A DNA stretch of 64,000 bases from Macrothele yani (lineage: Eukaryota; Arthropoda; Arachnida; Araneae; Macrothelidae). Both the position numbers and the translations under genes were made by a program. The notes under the pieces are model-generated. The model was given only the letters and a program-made list of their open reading frames with translations. It did not search any database and was not told the origin of the DNA. Shown piece after piece: positions 32,752 through 42,958 of this stretch. Numbering within the stretch: the stretch's first letter is position 1; every line of letters starts with the position of its first letter. Location: assembly GCA_039090855.1 (NCBI GenBank), contig CM077006.1, positions 52,523,336 to 52,587,335 on the forward strand, written 5' to 3'.

Positions 32752-32972
32752 CCGTCCCGGTGGCGCAGTGGTCTAAGGCGCTGGCCTCTGATCATTCGTC
32801 CGTACGGGGTCCGGGTTCGAATCCCGGTGAGGCATGGATGTTGTGTTTGTCTTACGGCACTGGCTCTCTCCCTTTCCTGGAACCAGTGACCCTAAATTAG
32901 GGACGGGCGACTGCTTATAGCCCATTGAGTTGCTCACGGTGGTCGTTAAACCTCCAATCAAAAAAAAAAAAA
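32752..32972 (+). repeat. tRNA-derived SINE, copy 5
   Basis: Intact A box TGGCGCAGTGG and B box GGTTCGAATCC, full body, and a poly-A tail. The exact 12-bp target-site duplication AACTCCTACAAC lies at 32740-32751 and 32973-32984. It is one of the least diverged copies. Confidence 0.95.
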
Positions 32973-33120
32973 AACTCCTACAACAAGAAGTTAAATACAT
33001 TTCCGCCTCATTCTTCAGCCATTGTAATATGTTTTTCCTGTACGTAACTATTTGATGCATACGAAGTACTATTGGCTCTTACGCCTCCCATTGCTTCTCA
33101 CAATGCCATAATCTACGCTA

Positions 33121-34662
33121 TACACTGCCGGACAATTGCTAAGGACGGATGACAATAGCAACGATAGCAACCATAAAATGGAAGGCAGGAAAATGTGGAA
33201 ATTAGCATAAGTGCAGGATACAGTAAGACGTGTTGTGCGTATGCAAATTTTGGATTGCCGAACTTGTTCGTGACGCCATAGCGCTGATAAGAGATATAAA
33301 GGATTTGACGCGTATTGACCGTTGTTGTTCAAACGCAAAGTTGAAAGGGAAAGAATCAATTGACGAACTTGCAATTTTCAGTATGTCTTCCCGACGTCAC
33401 CTAGATAATTTTACGCGTTGCCGTATTATTGGCAAGATTGAAGAAGGGCGAAAAATAACAGATGTTGCCAGGGAGTTCGACGTCAGCCACAGTGTTGTTT
33501 CAAGGCTTTGGAAATCATTTCAAACAAATGGAGAGTGTAGCAAACGTCACGGGGAGGTCGTGTTCGCAGTACGACACCTGCAGAAGATCGGTACATAGTG
33601 CTATCAACAAAAAGACACCGGCGCAGCACAGCTAGTGAGGTAGCAAATCAGTTAATGCCTGCTACTGGCAAGAGGATCTCCCGAAAAACTGTCGCCAGAC
33701 GTTTGCATGAAGGAGGACTATACGCCCGCCGTCCTGTTGTGTGCTTCCCATTGTCCAGACGTCACCGTACCGCCCGTTTGCAATGGTGCCATCAACATCG
33801 CAATTGGACTGATAACGACTGGTCTGCTGTCCTCTTCTCAGATGAGAGTAGATACAGTCTATGGTCTGATTGTCGACGACAACTGATCTGGCGTGATAGT
33901 GGTACTGCATATTGTCCAGCAAACATACAGGAAAGCGACCGATATCCGACATGTAGTGTGATGGTATGGGCTGGCTTCATGATCAATGGCCGTACGTCCC
34001 TCTATGTGCTTCCAACTGGGACTATGACTGGCCAACGATACATTAATGATGTTCTGCTACCTCATGTTCGCATGTTCCGTGGTGCTGTTGGTGATAGATT
34101 CATTTTCATGGACGACAACGCAACATGTCATCGAACAGTCGCTGTCCAGGAGTGTCTTGAGAGCGAGGATATTCAACGCCTCGTATGGCCAGCACGTTCT
34201 CCATATCTGAATCCCATTGAAAATGTGTGGGATGCTTTGAGGAGGAGTCTTGCTGGTCGCCAATGCCCTCCAATAAACAAGGACACCCTCATCCGTGCAC
34301 TGACAGAGGAATGGGATAAATTACCCCAACAGCTGCTTGATAATGTTGTGCAAAGCATGACGACGTGTGGAATCCTGCATCGCCCTCCATGGTGGCCATA
34401 TCCCGTATTGACATCTTACGCCGGAACGCCTGCGGACGGTATTTGCATTTTTTTCATGTTTACGTATTCTTCACAAAATGGCCTGTTTGTCCCTTGAACA
34501 CGTTCCAAAGCCTCCTGGATTTCAGAGCACAATAAATTGTCTTTCTTGTAATGTCCTGGCATTCTGACGTTATTTTATTTCACTTGGCATCCAACCACAC
34601 TTACTTCTTTATGCGCTATATAGCCGTATATGATCCGTCCTTAGCAATTGTCCAGCAGTGTA
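33121..34662 (+). mobile_element. Tc1-like element in the right PLE arm
   Basis: The left TIR TACACTGCCGGACAATTGCT starts at 33121; its complement, ending AGCAATTGTCCAGCAGTGTA, ends at 34662. The TIRs are long (over 30 bp: CTAAGGACGGAT/ATCCGTCCTTAG). The length is about 1.54 kb. Confidence 0.94.
33383..34497 (+). pseudogene. Tc1-like transposase with intact DDE triad
   Basis: It starts MSSRRHLDNFTRCRIIGKIE at 33383, then ITDVAREFDVSHSVVSRLWK (first HTH). One frameshift near 33545 moves the frame into RSTTPAEDRYIVLSTKRHRR and the second HTH (ISRKTVARRLHEGGLYARRP). The catalytic core is uninterrupted for about 290 codons: VLFSDESRYSLWSD (Asp), CSVMVWAGFMINGRTSLYVL, FIFMDDNATCHRTVAVQECL (Asp) and SPYLNPIENVWDALRRSL (Glu). 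The usual VHRRGGHIPY-like end is replaced after MTTCGILHRPP by a shifted frame ending at 34497. It is the best-preserved catalytic domain in the window. Confidence 0.94.
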
Positions 34663-34689
34663 TATAGATTGAATGTGTTTTTCGTTCAA

Positions 34690-34729
34690 TTCATCTGAGG
34701 GATGATGCTGCCTCGAAAGCGCTCATGTA
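34690..34729 (+). ncRNA. Decayed hammerhead-like motif, PLE 2 right arm
   Basis: It reads TCAT, CTGAGGGATGATGCTGCC, then TCGAAAGCGCTCATGT. It is homologous to the minus-strand motif at 30117-30161, but stem II no longer pairs. Confidence 0.35.
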
Positions 34730-34807
34730 CATATGGTTTTAATTGTATATATTTGTCATCTTTTATCATGAAATCGTGCCGAAGACTGTAATCGTTTGTA
34801 TCAGTGA

Positions 34808-35400
34808 AATTCAATGTTTTTACAAGGAAGGAAGGAAGGATTTATCAATTGGAGAAAAGCTGGAGATAACCAATTCCTACATTTACCTTGGGTAGCAGAT
34901 ATCAAGCGTGGGTCACATTTATGAAGAAATTAATTGGCATAAAAAAAACTTGGCTGAAGAGCTTTTAGAAGAAGCAGCACAAGTGTTTAATCAATGCATT
35001 CTTCCATTTCTTACGTACGGAGCAGAGACGTGGACCCTTAACTAAAAGAGACATACAAAAGCTGCAGACAACTCAAAGAGCCATGGAGAGATGCATGCTT
35101 GGTGTAACCAGTAGAGATAAGAAGAGGAACTCGTGAATCCGAAAAATGACAAGAGTGGAAGGCATCATAATCAGAGTTAAATCCCTGAAATGGAAATGGG
35201 CTGGACATACTGCCAGACGGACAGAACATCGATGGACAGTCGAAATTTTAGACTGGGTTCCAACGGACATAAAAAGACCCAGAAGGAGGCCACGTGGGAG
35301 ATGGGTGCATGGAGGAGACTGGCCCAAGACAGTCCGTTGTGGGAGAAACCTGAGGAGACCTTCATCCAGCAGTGGATTGATGATTGACACTAATGATGCT
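34808..35400 (+). pseudogene. RTE LINE, right piece after the PLE
   Basis: It continues the LINE begun at 29683: KLEITNSYIYLG-type reading with a TAG, then INQCILPFLTYGAETWTLN, RAMERCMLGVTSRDKKRN, KMTRVEGIIIRVKSLKWKWA and GHTARRTEHRW, and ends PSSSSGLMID/QQWIDD. Several stops (TAA after WTLN, TGA after KRN) and frameshifts are present. Together with 29683-30034 it is a 5'-truncated copy beginning inside the RT domain. Confidence 0.88.
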
Positions 35401-35662
35401 GATATATTTGAATTTATAGTTCAAAGGAGATTTGTCAGTTCAAAATTTTTTACCCGTTTCCAACTCTGAATGGTTCAATACAGAGGGTGAGTCGAAAGTT
35501 TTGCAATATTTATATAAACGCATGCGCTGCGGTGGGTATGTCACGTGTTTAAACTAGTTCAAGTCGCGCAGTGCAGTAAGTCGAAAGGGATATACAGTGG
35601 TAGTCGTTGGTATGAACAGCATTACATGTCGTCGTTCTGTTTGTGGTTTGGACACCTAAAAG

Positions 35663-36687
35663 ATGAACAGCCACAGCCGGCTAATTAGGGAACTTTTGCT
35701 TTTCGAGTTTAAACTCGGCCATAACTTTGCTCAAGCAACACGAAACATTTGTCATGCAAAAGGGGAAGGTTCCATGGACCACAGCTCCGCAACCAGATGG
35801 TTCATGAAATTTCGCTCAGGTGACAGGAAACCTCGACGATCAGCCAAGGTCAGGTAGGCAGCGAACCGTGGATTCGGAGACAGTCCGCTAGGCGGAAGAG
35901 GCAAATCCGACAACCAGCACTTGGAGATTATCAGGCGAACTGGGCTTAGTCACCTTCTGGACCTCGGCAAGGTCTACAGGAGCTACCGCATTATCCCTCA
36001 CGAACTGACTCCAGCTGAAGCAAACTGCCGACTGGAAGTGTGCACAACCCTCCCCCTCCCCGGAAAAGCCGCGCGATGCACATTTTATCAAAAGAATTGT
36101 TACGTGCGATGAAAAGTGGGTCTATTTTCCGTAATCCTAATACATATAATGGCAGTGGCTGATCCCGGGACAGCTTCCTGAACTTGTTGCTAAACGTGGC
36201 CGCTTCGAGCACAAGGTGATACTTCTACGTCTGGTGGAATTTTGAGGGAATAATCCATTACGAATTCGTTCCAGACGGTCTGACCATCAACGCCAACCTC
36301 TACTATGAACAGCTGGAGCGGATGTATTCCGTTTTGGAGGAGAAGTACCCGTCACTGGTGAACAGAAAGCGTGCTTTCCTGCAGTAGGACAACGCTCGGC
36401 CTCATACCTTGCGAACGAAGCGGACAAAACTCCAGGAACTTGAAGTCATCTAACTGATGCCACACCCAACATATAGTCCGGACCTTGCCCTGTCGGATTA
36501 TTACTTGTTCCGGTCCATCTCCCACTTCCTTCGCGGGCGGCATTTCAACAGCCAGGAGGAGGTGGCAGCTGGGGTGAAGGAGGAGTTCGCCTCGAAGGAC
36601 AAGAACTGGTACCACCGCTGAATCGAAGAACTGGCCGACAGATGGCTAAAGACTGTGCAACACGATGGCCTATACTTTGAATGCTAG
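35663..36687 (+). pseudogene. Mariner (DD34D-type) transposase
   Basis: It starts MNSHSRLIRELLLFEFKLGH at 35663, then SSATRWFMKFRSGDRKPRR, the mariner HTH and linker. Later frames give RIVTCDEKWVYF (first Asp, about 36095), WWNFEGIIHYEFVPDGLTIN, then AFLQ, TAG, DNARPHTLRTK (second Asp, about 36392) and LMPHPTYSPDLALSDYYLFR (third Asp, about 36500), followed by YHR, TGA and IEELADRWLKTVQHDGLYFE, ending at 36687. All three Asp residues can be located, but at least four stops and several frameshifts break the gene. The last 20 codons are inside the repeated 145-bp unit. Confidence 0.9.
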
Positions 36688-38500
36688 TCAGCTTTCGTCG
36701 TAAAGGTACGTATGAAGACATAAAGTGATCCAAATATTGCAAAACTTTCGACTCAACCTCTGAAGAATCGAAGAACTGGCAGACAGAGAGCTAAAGACGG
36801 TGCAACACGATGGCCTATACTTTGAATGCTAGTCAGCTTTCGTCGTAAAGGTACTTATGAAGACATAAAGTGATCCAAATATTGAAAAACTTTCAACTCA
36901 CCCTCTGTAGAATCGAAGAACTGGCAGACAGGTGGCTAAAGACTGTGCAACACGTGGGCCTATACTTTGAATGCTAGTCGGCTTTCGTCGTAAAGGTACT
37001 TATGAAGACAAAGTGATCCAAATATTGAAAAACTTTCGACTCACCCTCTGTAGAATCGAAGAACTGGCAGACAGGTGGCTAAAGACTGTGCAACACGATG
37101 GCCTATACTTTGAATGCTAGTCGGCTTTCGTCGTAAAGGTACTTATGAAGACATAAAGTGATCCAAATATTGAAAAACTTTCGACTCACCCTCTGTAGAA
37201 TCGAAGAACTGGCAGACAGGTGGCTAAAGACTGTGCAACACGATGGCCTATACTTTGAATGCTATTCGGCTTTCGTCGTAAAGGTACTTATGAAGACATA
37301 AAGTGATCCAAATATTGAAAAACTTTCGACTCAACCTCTGCAGAATCGAAGAACTGGCAGACAGAGAGCTAAAGACGGTGCAACACGATGGCCTATACTT
37401 TGAATGCTAGTCAGCTTTCGTCGTAAAGGTACTTATGAAGACATAAAGTGATCCAAATATTGAAAAACTTTCAACTCACCCTCTGTAGAATCGAAGAACT
37501 GGCAGACAGGTGGCTAAAGACTGTGCAACACGTGGGCCTATACTTTGAATGCTAGTCGGCTTTCGTCGTAAAGGTACTTATGAAGACATAAAGTGATCCA
37601 AATATTGAAAAACTTTCGACTCACCCTCTGTAGAATCGAAGAACTGGCAAACAGGTGGCTAAAGACTGTGCAACACGATGGCCTATACTTTGAATGCTAG
37701 TCGGCTTTCGTCGTAAAGGTACTTATGAAGACATAAAGTGATCCAAATATTGAAAAACTTTCGACTCACCCTCTGTAGAATCGAAGAACTGGCAGACAGG
37801 TGGCTAAAGACTGTGCAACACGATGGCCTATACTTTGAATGCTATTCGGCTTTCGTCGTAAAGGTACTTATGAAGACATAAAGTGATCCAAATATTGAAA
37901 AACTTTCGACTCAACCTCTGCAGAATCGAAGAACTGGCAGACAGAGAGCTAAAGACGGTGCAACACGATGGCCTATACTTTGAATGCTAGTCAGCTTTCG
38001 TCGTAAAGGTACTTATGAAGACATAAAGTGATCCAAATATTGAAAAACTTTCAACTCACCCTCTGTAGAATCGAAGAACTGGCAGACAGGTGGCTAAAGA
38101 CTGTGCAACACGTGGGCCTATACTTTGAATGCTAGTCGGCTTTCGTCGTAAAGGTACTTATGAAGACATAAAGTGATCCAAATATTGAAAAACTTTCGAC
38201 TCACCCTCTGTAGAATCGAAGAACTGGCAGACAGGTGGCTAAAGACTGTGCAACACGATGGCCTATACTTTGAATGCTAGTCGGCTTTCGTCGTAAAGGT
38301 ACTTATGAAGACATAAAGTGATCCAAATATTGAAAAACTTTCGACTCACCCTCTGTAGAATCGAAGAACTGGCAGACAGGTGGCTAAAGACTGTGCAACA
38401 CGATGGCCTATACTTTGAATGCTATTCGGCTTTCGTCGTAAAGGTACTTATGAAGACATAAAGTGATCCAAATATTGAAAAACTTTCGACTCGCCCTCTC
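36620..38500 (+). repeat. 145-bp satellite from the mariner 3' end, with 4-monomer higher-order period
   Basis: Thirteen monomers start with GAATCGAAGAACTGGC at 36620, 36765, 36910 and so on to 38357. Each holds the last transposase codons, the stop, the 3' untranslated region and the 3' TIR. After the founder, monomer types repeat in the order A (CAGAGAGCTAAAGACGG), B (CACGTGGGCC), C (CGATGGCC, TAGTCGGC), D (GCTATTCGGC) three times. Type A recurs at 36765, 37343 and 37923, i.e. 578-580 bp apart. Confidence 0.95.
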
Positions 38501-38785
38501 TAAAAGTTGCTTGGAACGAGAAATGAAGCTTCAAACAGCTGTACTTTAAAAAAAAAAAAAACGAGGGGCGGGGTGAGGAAAAACCTTCAAATCACGTGAC
38601 GTTTCCAGATTTTCTGAAGCATTATTCTCTGGAATAGTGACTGAATGTGCCCTTCCCACAATTACGCACGTGACTTGACTTACGTACTAGAACGGGTCAA
38701 ACGTCCGTGCCCTCGCATTTAAAAACTTTAAGGGCGCAAGGAAGCCATATATGCTCACCACATTCTGCGATGAACACGCCGTCGT
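38501..38785. other. Short intergenic with poly-A
   Basis: A poly-A run lies near 38549-38561, with no coding match. Confidence 0.45.
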
Positions 38786-39465
38786 TTTGTACGGTGTCGC
38801 ACGATTGGTCGAAAAACTATTGGTCGACATAACGATCAGTCGACCGTAACGACTAGTCGATGGTAACGGATTGGTCGACGCAACGATTGGTCGAGATAAC
38901 CATTGGTTCAGAGGACTATGGTTTACATTCTCAGCGGTACCTCTCAGAACGTAACGTTCCTTTTTGGAAATATCTTTTAGAATGTAGTCCTCAGAACGTA
39001 CAGCATTATAACATAATATTTCCAAATAGGCCCCCCGTGTCATCTTCTGTACTCTAAGTGAAATCTATATAAAGGGCCTTCTGAACGATGTTATTTCCGA
39101 AAGGGAAACGGGGCACTTTAGGTATAGGCACCTTGGGGGAAACTGCCACACATTATTCGGAAACTCGGAAAATTGCCACACATTCAAAGCGTTTCTCGGA
39201 CGAACGGCGATTTGTACTCGTCCCCTAAATGAAAACCATGTGGCAATTTTCCGGGTTGCTGAAAGATGTGTGGCAATCTTCCGGCGGGGCAATTTTCCGG
39301 TGGGGCAATTGCACTTATTCAAAAAAAAATTTCCAAGTTCCGTTGACCATTTTATGTCGACCAGTCGTTATGTCGATCAAACGTGATGTCGATCAATCAT
39401 TACCGTCGACCAATCGTTATGCCGACCAATCGTGTGTCGACCAATCTTTACATACCCGTTTTGTA
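38786..39465. repeat. Element with inverted subterminal TTGGTCGAC arrays
   Basis: The left end (38806-38905) holds about six variants of ATTGGTCGACATAACG. The right end (39355-39455) holds their reverse complement (CGACCAATCGTTATG) about five times. Inside is a second, smaller inverted pair, GGAAAATTGCCACACATT (39168) and ATGTGGCAATTTTCC (39238). No gene is seen. It probably is a nonautonomous DNA element. Confidence 0.65.
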
Positions 39466-39953
39466 TAATCCTTGCGTTCCACCAGAGCCAAGATCCCTAT
39501 GGCGGTACCACTTGGCAGGTCTCCAGGACAAAAACTCTGATGGTAGATACCACGTCCAAACCCTGTAGCGAAGTACTGACTTTGCAGGAAATGGGCCCTG
39601 GAGCAAAATAGGTGGTACATTGTAAAAAAATTTCAGAAACCTTGTTTATTCTACATTGTATGCACGCTATAGTTTAGAATCTTGAGAAAGGCGTCCGGTA
39701 GACGTGCGAAAGTTCGGTGTTATGTGTCTATATATTTTTACACCAATACATTTTATAAAAGATAGAAACTTCTAGTTTTCGGAAGTATATCAGAAACCTT
39801 TACGCAATTCCTTTCTTACATTAAGGCTATCTTTGAATGATTGTAAGAGAAATTCTGTCCTATATCTGCAATGTAAATTCTTTTGCACACATTTTCTCGA
39901 AGACTTTGCAGTGTTTGAAATTTTGAGCACAAATAAAAACGACCCATAGCTAA
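39466..39953. other. Intergenic, nothing recognised
   Basis: AT-rich. CAGAAACC…GCAATTCCTTTCTTAC near 39789 echoes the repeat at 55540-55790. No gene is seen. Confidence 0.4.
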
Positions 39954-39983
39954 TACACTGTATTGACGAAAGTCACCGGACAC

Positions 39984-41133
39984 CTAGAAGAGAAACACAA
40001 CATAGCATTTATTCACATAAATTAGTTCGTTGTCGCCTTTAATCCATGAACTAACCCGTGTTGAACTGACCCATGAACTGACCCGTTTAATCCATGAGTT
40101 GTCGCCTTTAATCCATGAACTGAACCTTTGGCCTTTAATCCATGAACTGACCCTTCGAGACATGCTTTCGACAAGGTTTTGAAACTCAGCGATAAGTATG
40201 CGCTTCCATTCAGTACATGATGCTACCGCTAACTGTTGCTTAGTAGTAGGCCTTGGTTCCAAACTTCCTATGCGGCGCTCTAATTCACCCCATACGTGCT
40301 CCATAGGATTAAGATCATGGCTCTGTGCTGGGCAGTCCACACACGATACGGAATTTCGTCAAACCACGCCATAACAGTCTATGGCTCGGTGCATTATTCT
40401 GCTGGTACCAACAAGGCTCCGTTCCATAGTATTGCCGCAGAGTTGGTAGGACATAATTGTCCAGAATATCGAGGTAGACTTGCTGGTTAACAGGTTTGTC
40501 CCCGATAACCAATGGGCAGGGACCATACCACGAAAAACACCCCCACATGAGTACACTGCCAGCTTCAAACTTGACCGTAGGAGCAGTACACTGTGATAAA
40601 TAGCGTTCCCCCGGCTGCCGCCTTACCGACACACGGCCATCACACTGATGGACCGTGTATCTGGATTAATCAATCCATAGCACCAGTTTCCATTGGTCCG
40701 CGGCCCACGATAAATTTTCTTCAAACCATGCTAAACAACGAGTGGCATTCCGAGTGGAGATAAAAGTCTTATGAGCAGCCGCACGACCACGGTAACCCAT
40801 GGAATGCAGTTCTCTGCGAATGGTACTTGTGCATACCGAAGTTCCAGCACTTTTACTCACCTGTACACTGAGGTCTTGTACAGTACTCCGTCGATTAGCT
40901 GTAACAACTCTCCTGAGGCTTAGACGTCCTTTATCACTGATTTTCTTTGGTCTGGAGGTACGTTTTGCTGCTTCAGGGAAGCCATGTGTCTTCCACTTAT
41001 TCAGTACATCCAAAACAGTTGACTTGAGTATGTTTAAACGCCTCTCTGTTTCTCTTATGGACAACCCACTAATATAACACCCAACAATCTTTCTTTTATC
41101 TAAGTAAGTTCTCTCCCGCCATGACAATTTCAT
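39984..41133 (-). pseudogene. Tc1-like transposase with repeat-expanded C-terminus
   Basis: It starts MKLSWRERTYLDKRKIVGCY at 41133, with HTH LSIRETERRLNILKSTVLDV, the RPKK linker and a second HTH ending HSMGYRGRAAAHKT. The first catalytic block is LVLWID, TAA, SRYT: the Asp survives, but the following Glu codon has become a stop. [15 protein letters not shown] follows, then CWYQQNNAPSHRLL, where the second Asp is Asn, and after a frameshift DLNPMEHVWGELERRI (Glu). The C-terminus reads LVESMSRRVSSWIKG and then repeats SSWIKG-type peptides to 39984, because a short tandem repeat has grown there. It is inactive. Confidence 0.92.
40035..40160 (-). repeat. Short tandem repeat in the transposase 3' end
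   Basis: TTTAATCCATGAACTGACCC and close variants occur about five times between 40035 and 40160, with unit spacing of roughly 18-34 bp. On the minus strand they give the repeated SSWIKG peptides. Confidence 0.8.
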
Positions 41134-41275
41134 TCAACCTCACAGTGCAATATGATCGCGGTCAGGTGCAGGCTTGTTTTTATACCGTTTGCAGCTGTAC
41201 CGCGATCTTATCAACGCAGCGGATCCGTTCATTTGTTTTGAAGCGGTGTCTGGTGACTTTTGTCAATGTAGTGTA

Positions 41276-41636
41276 TAATGACACAGCTATTATTCCGAGA
41301 GCTTTGATATATTTTTTTTTAATTCAATTTATCTGACTCGAAAGTATTCCAATTTGGCGCTAGATGGCGCGATAAGTTAACTTTAGCAGTGTTTTTGTGT
41401 GGAAGAAACAAAATCTCTCATTTCTGTCTAATTTGTTTTAATTATCTAGGCCAAATAGAAATAATTTAATGGGGCCAAAAGTAAGATTGGAATCTTGTCT
41501 TCCATAAATCACCTTAAATCCCACTACGTTAAGTTTTTGAAGAGGAAATGTGTACAACAGCAGAGAACCTCTGAATTTGAGCTACAGAAACTCTGCCTAC
41601 TTACTGAGCTCCATCCTCAAATGACCACGTATTTTT
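41276..41636. other. Intergenic, nothing recognised
   Basis: AT-rich. No coding match was found. Confidence 0.45.
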
Positions 41637-42660
41637 TTACAGTGTAGTCGGATGGGGGTAAGATCTGGACTGTATGGAGGATGGGATGCGATCTCAACCC
41701 CCTTTCAATTGCTGTAGTTTTCGGCAAACCAGTCTGGGAGTGTGACTTTGGGCTACTTAATCCACTTGCAGCAACTCCAGCTCCCTATTGATGAGCGCTG
41801 GGTAGATTAGACGCAGAGCATCATGTATCCTCTGTAGCTGTTCGGCATAGATCCCTGTCCACGGTCTGACCATTTGGCACGAGTTCCCACTGAACACGAT
41901 CGTCACAATTCCAACAAATGCACAGCACCACTGGCTGTGCTTCCTGGCGTGGCATCAGCCACTGATTCCCAGTGGTAGGATAACGTAGGAATATCCACAT
42001 TACACCACGGTGACGATACGACTCCAAAACCAATCGAGTTCCTAGTGTACAGGACCCTCACAATTCCACCATCTGCACAGCGTGATTTTCAGCTCAAACC
42101 GCCCTCTTTGCACCACTGACTGTGCTTCCTGGCGTGGCCTTAGCCACTGGTTTCCATTGTTAGCATAACGTAGGAATATCTACCTTTCATCACCTGTTAC
42201 GACACGGCACCAATACTTACCGTTTTGTGCATTTCACAGGAATCTAAGAAAGAGAGCGACACGTTGTTCCGCCTGCTGGGCTTTCAGTACATGTAGAACC
42301 ATTCGACAGCACCTGCAGGAGAAAATAGGCTTGTGCGAGTGACAAACGATGGTGGATTGGGAAGAACCCACCTCACCTGCTGAGTATCGTGCTGTTACAG
42401 CTTCGACGAAGACGTCAGTGTTAATGGTCGTTTTACGTCTTGTCCCCAGTATTCAAACGCAGGAACCATTTTTGTACAGTGCTGCTGTTAACTGTTTGCA
42501 CCACTTCAACTGCGCACATTTCTCTCACTGTTGCTGCGTTTATAACCTTTCTTCGAATAATGGCATAGGAGTATCCGAACAGCACCTTTTATCTACCTCC
42601 ATCCTCTTCTCAGGTGATAACATAATATGGGTCCGTGCCAAATGCACGTCATCGTAATTT
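41637..42660 (-). pseudogene. Second mariner relic of the 24-kb family
   Basis: Minus-strand sequence is collinear with the relic at 24003-25650: N-terminal part near 42530-42400, then the WIFLRYPTTGNQWLMPRQEA and LCICWNCDD region twice (about 42053-42235 and 41888-42052), then VEIASHPPYSPDLTPI at 41650. PPYSPD is present once, not expanded. The first catalytic block is degenerate (GVMWIF for DDEMWIF). No TIRs were identified. Stops in all frames show that it is inactive. Confidence 0.8.
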
Positions 42661-42729
42661 CCAGACCTCCTTTCCTGTGCGAAACACACAGGAAAAGAGG
42701 CCAACATTATACACTGTTAAAAAAAATCT

Positions 42730-42958
42730 GCCGCCCCGGTGGCGCAGTGGTCTAAGGCGCTGGCCTCTGATCATTCGTCCGTAAGGGGTCCGGGTTCGAA
42801 TCCCGCTCGGGCATGGATGTTGTGTTTGTCTTACGGCGCTGGCTCTCTCCCTTCCCTGGAACCAGTGACCCTAAATTAGGGACGGGCGACTGCTTATAGC
42901 CCATTGAGTTGCTCACGGTGGTCGTTAAACCTCCAATTAAAAAAAAAAAAAAAAAAAA
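42730..42958 (+). repeat. tRNA-derived SINE, copy 6
   Basis: A box TGGCGCAGTGG at 42740-42750, B box GGTTCGAATCC at 42793-42803, full body and about 19 A at the tail. AAAAATCT-type flanks suggest a short target-site duplication, but it merges with the A tail. Confidence 0.95.

Larger units (their letters stand above)
30035..34807. mobile_element. Penelope-like element 2 with two long inverted arms
   Basis: The left arm (30035-30259 plus 31670-31735) and right arm (33008-33120 plus 34663-34807) are inverted copies of one PLE terminal sequence (ACGATTAC[A/C]GTCTTCGGCACG and onward). Between them lie a minus-strand GIY-YIG remnant and a plus-strand RT remnant. TTCAATG occurs at both junctions with the host LINE (about 30010 and 34807), a plausible target-site duplication. 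The two arms were later hit by separate Tc1 insertions, and a SINE inserted near the right arm. Confidence 0.75.
35481..38500 (+). mobile_element. Mariner element with amplified 3' end
   Basis: The TIR CAGAGGGTGAGTCGAAAGTT starts at 35481, preceded by TA. Its complement (AAAACTTTCGACTCACCCTC) occurs first at about 36745 and then once per tandem unit, the last at about 38482-38500, followed by TA. The 5' 1.3 kb is an ordinary mariner; the other 1.75 kb is extra copies of its last 145 bp. Confidence 0.92.
39954..41275 (-). mobile_element. Full-length Tc1-like element
   Basis: The left TIR TACACTGTATTGACGAAAGT at 39954 matches the right complement ending GACTTTTGTCAATGTAGTGTA at 41275, with CACCGGACACC/GGTGTCTGGTG inside. 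The length is about 1.32 kb. Confidence 0.92.
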
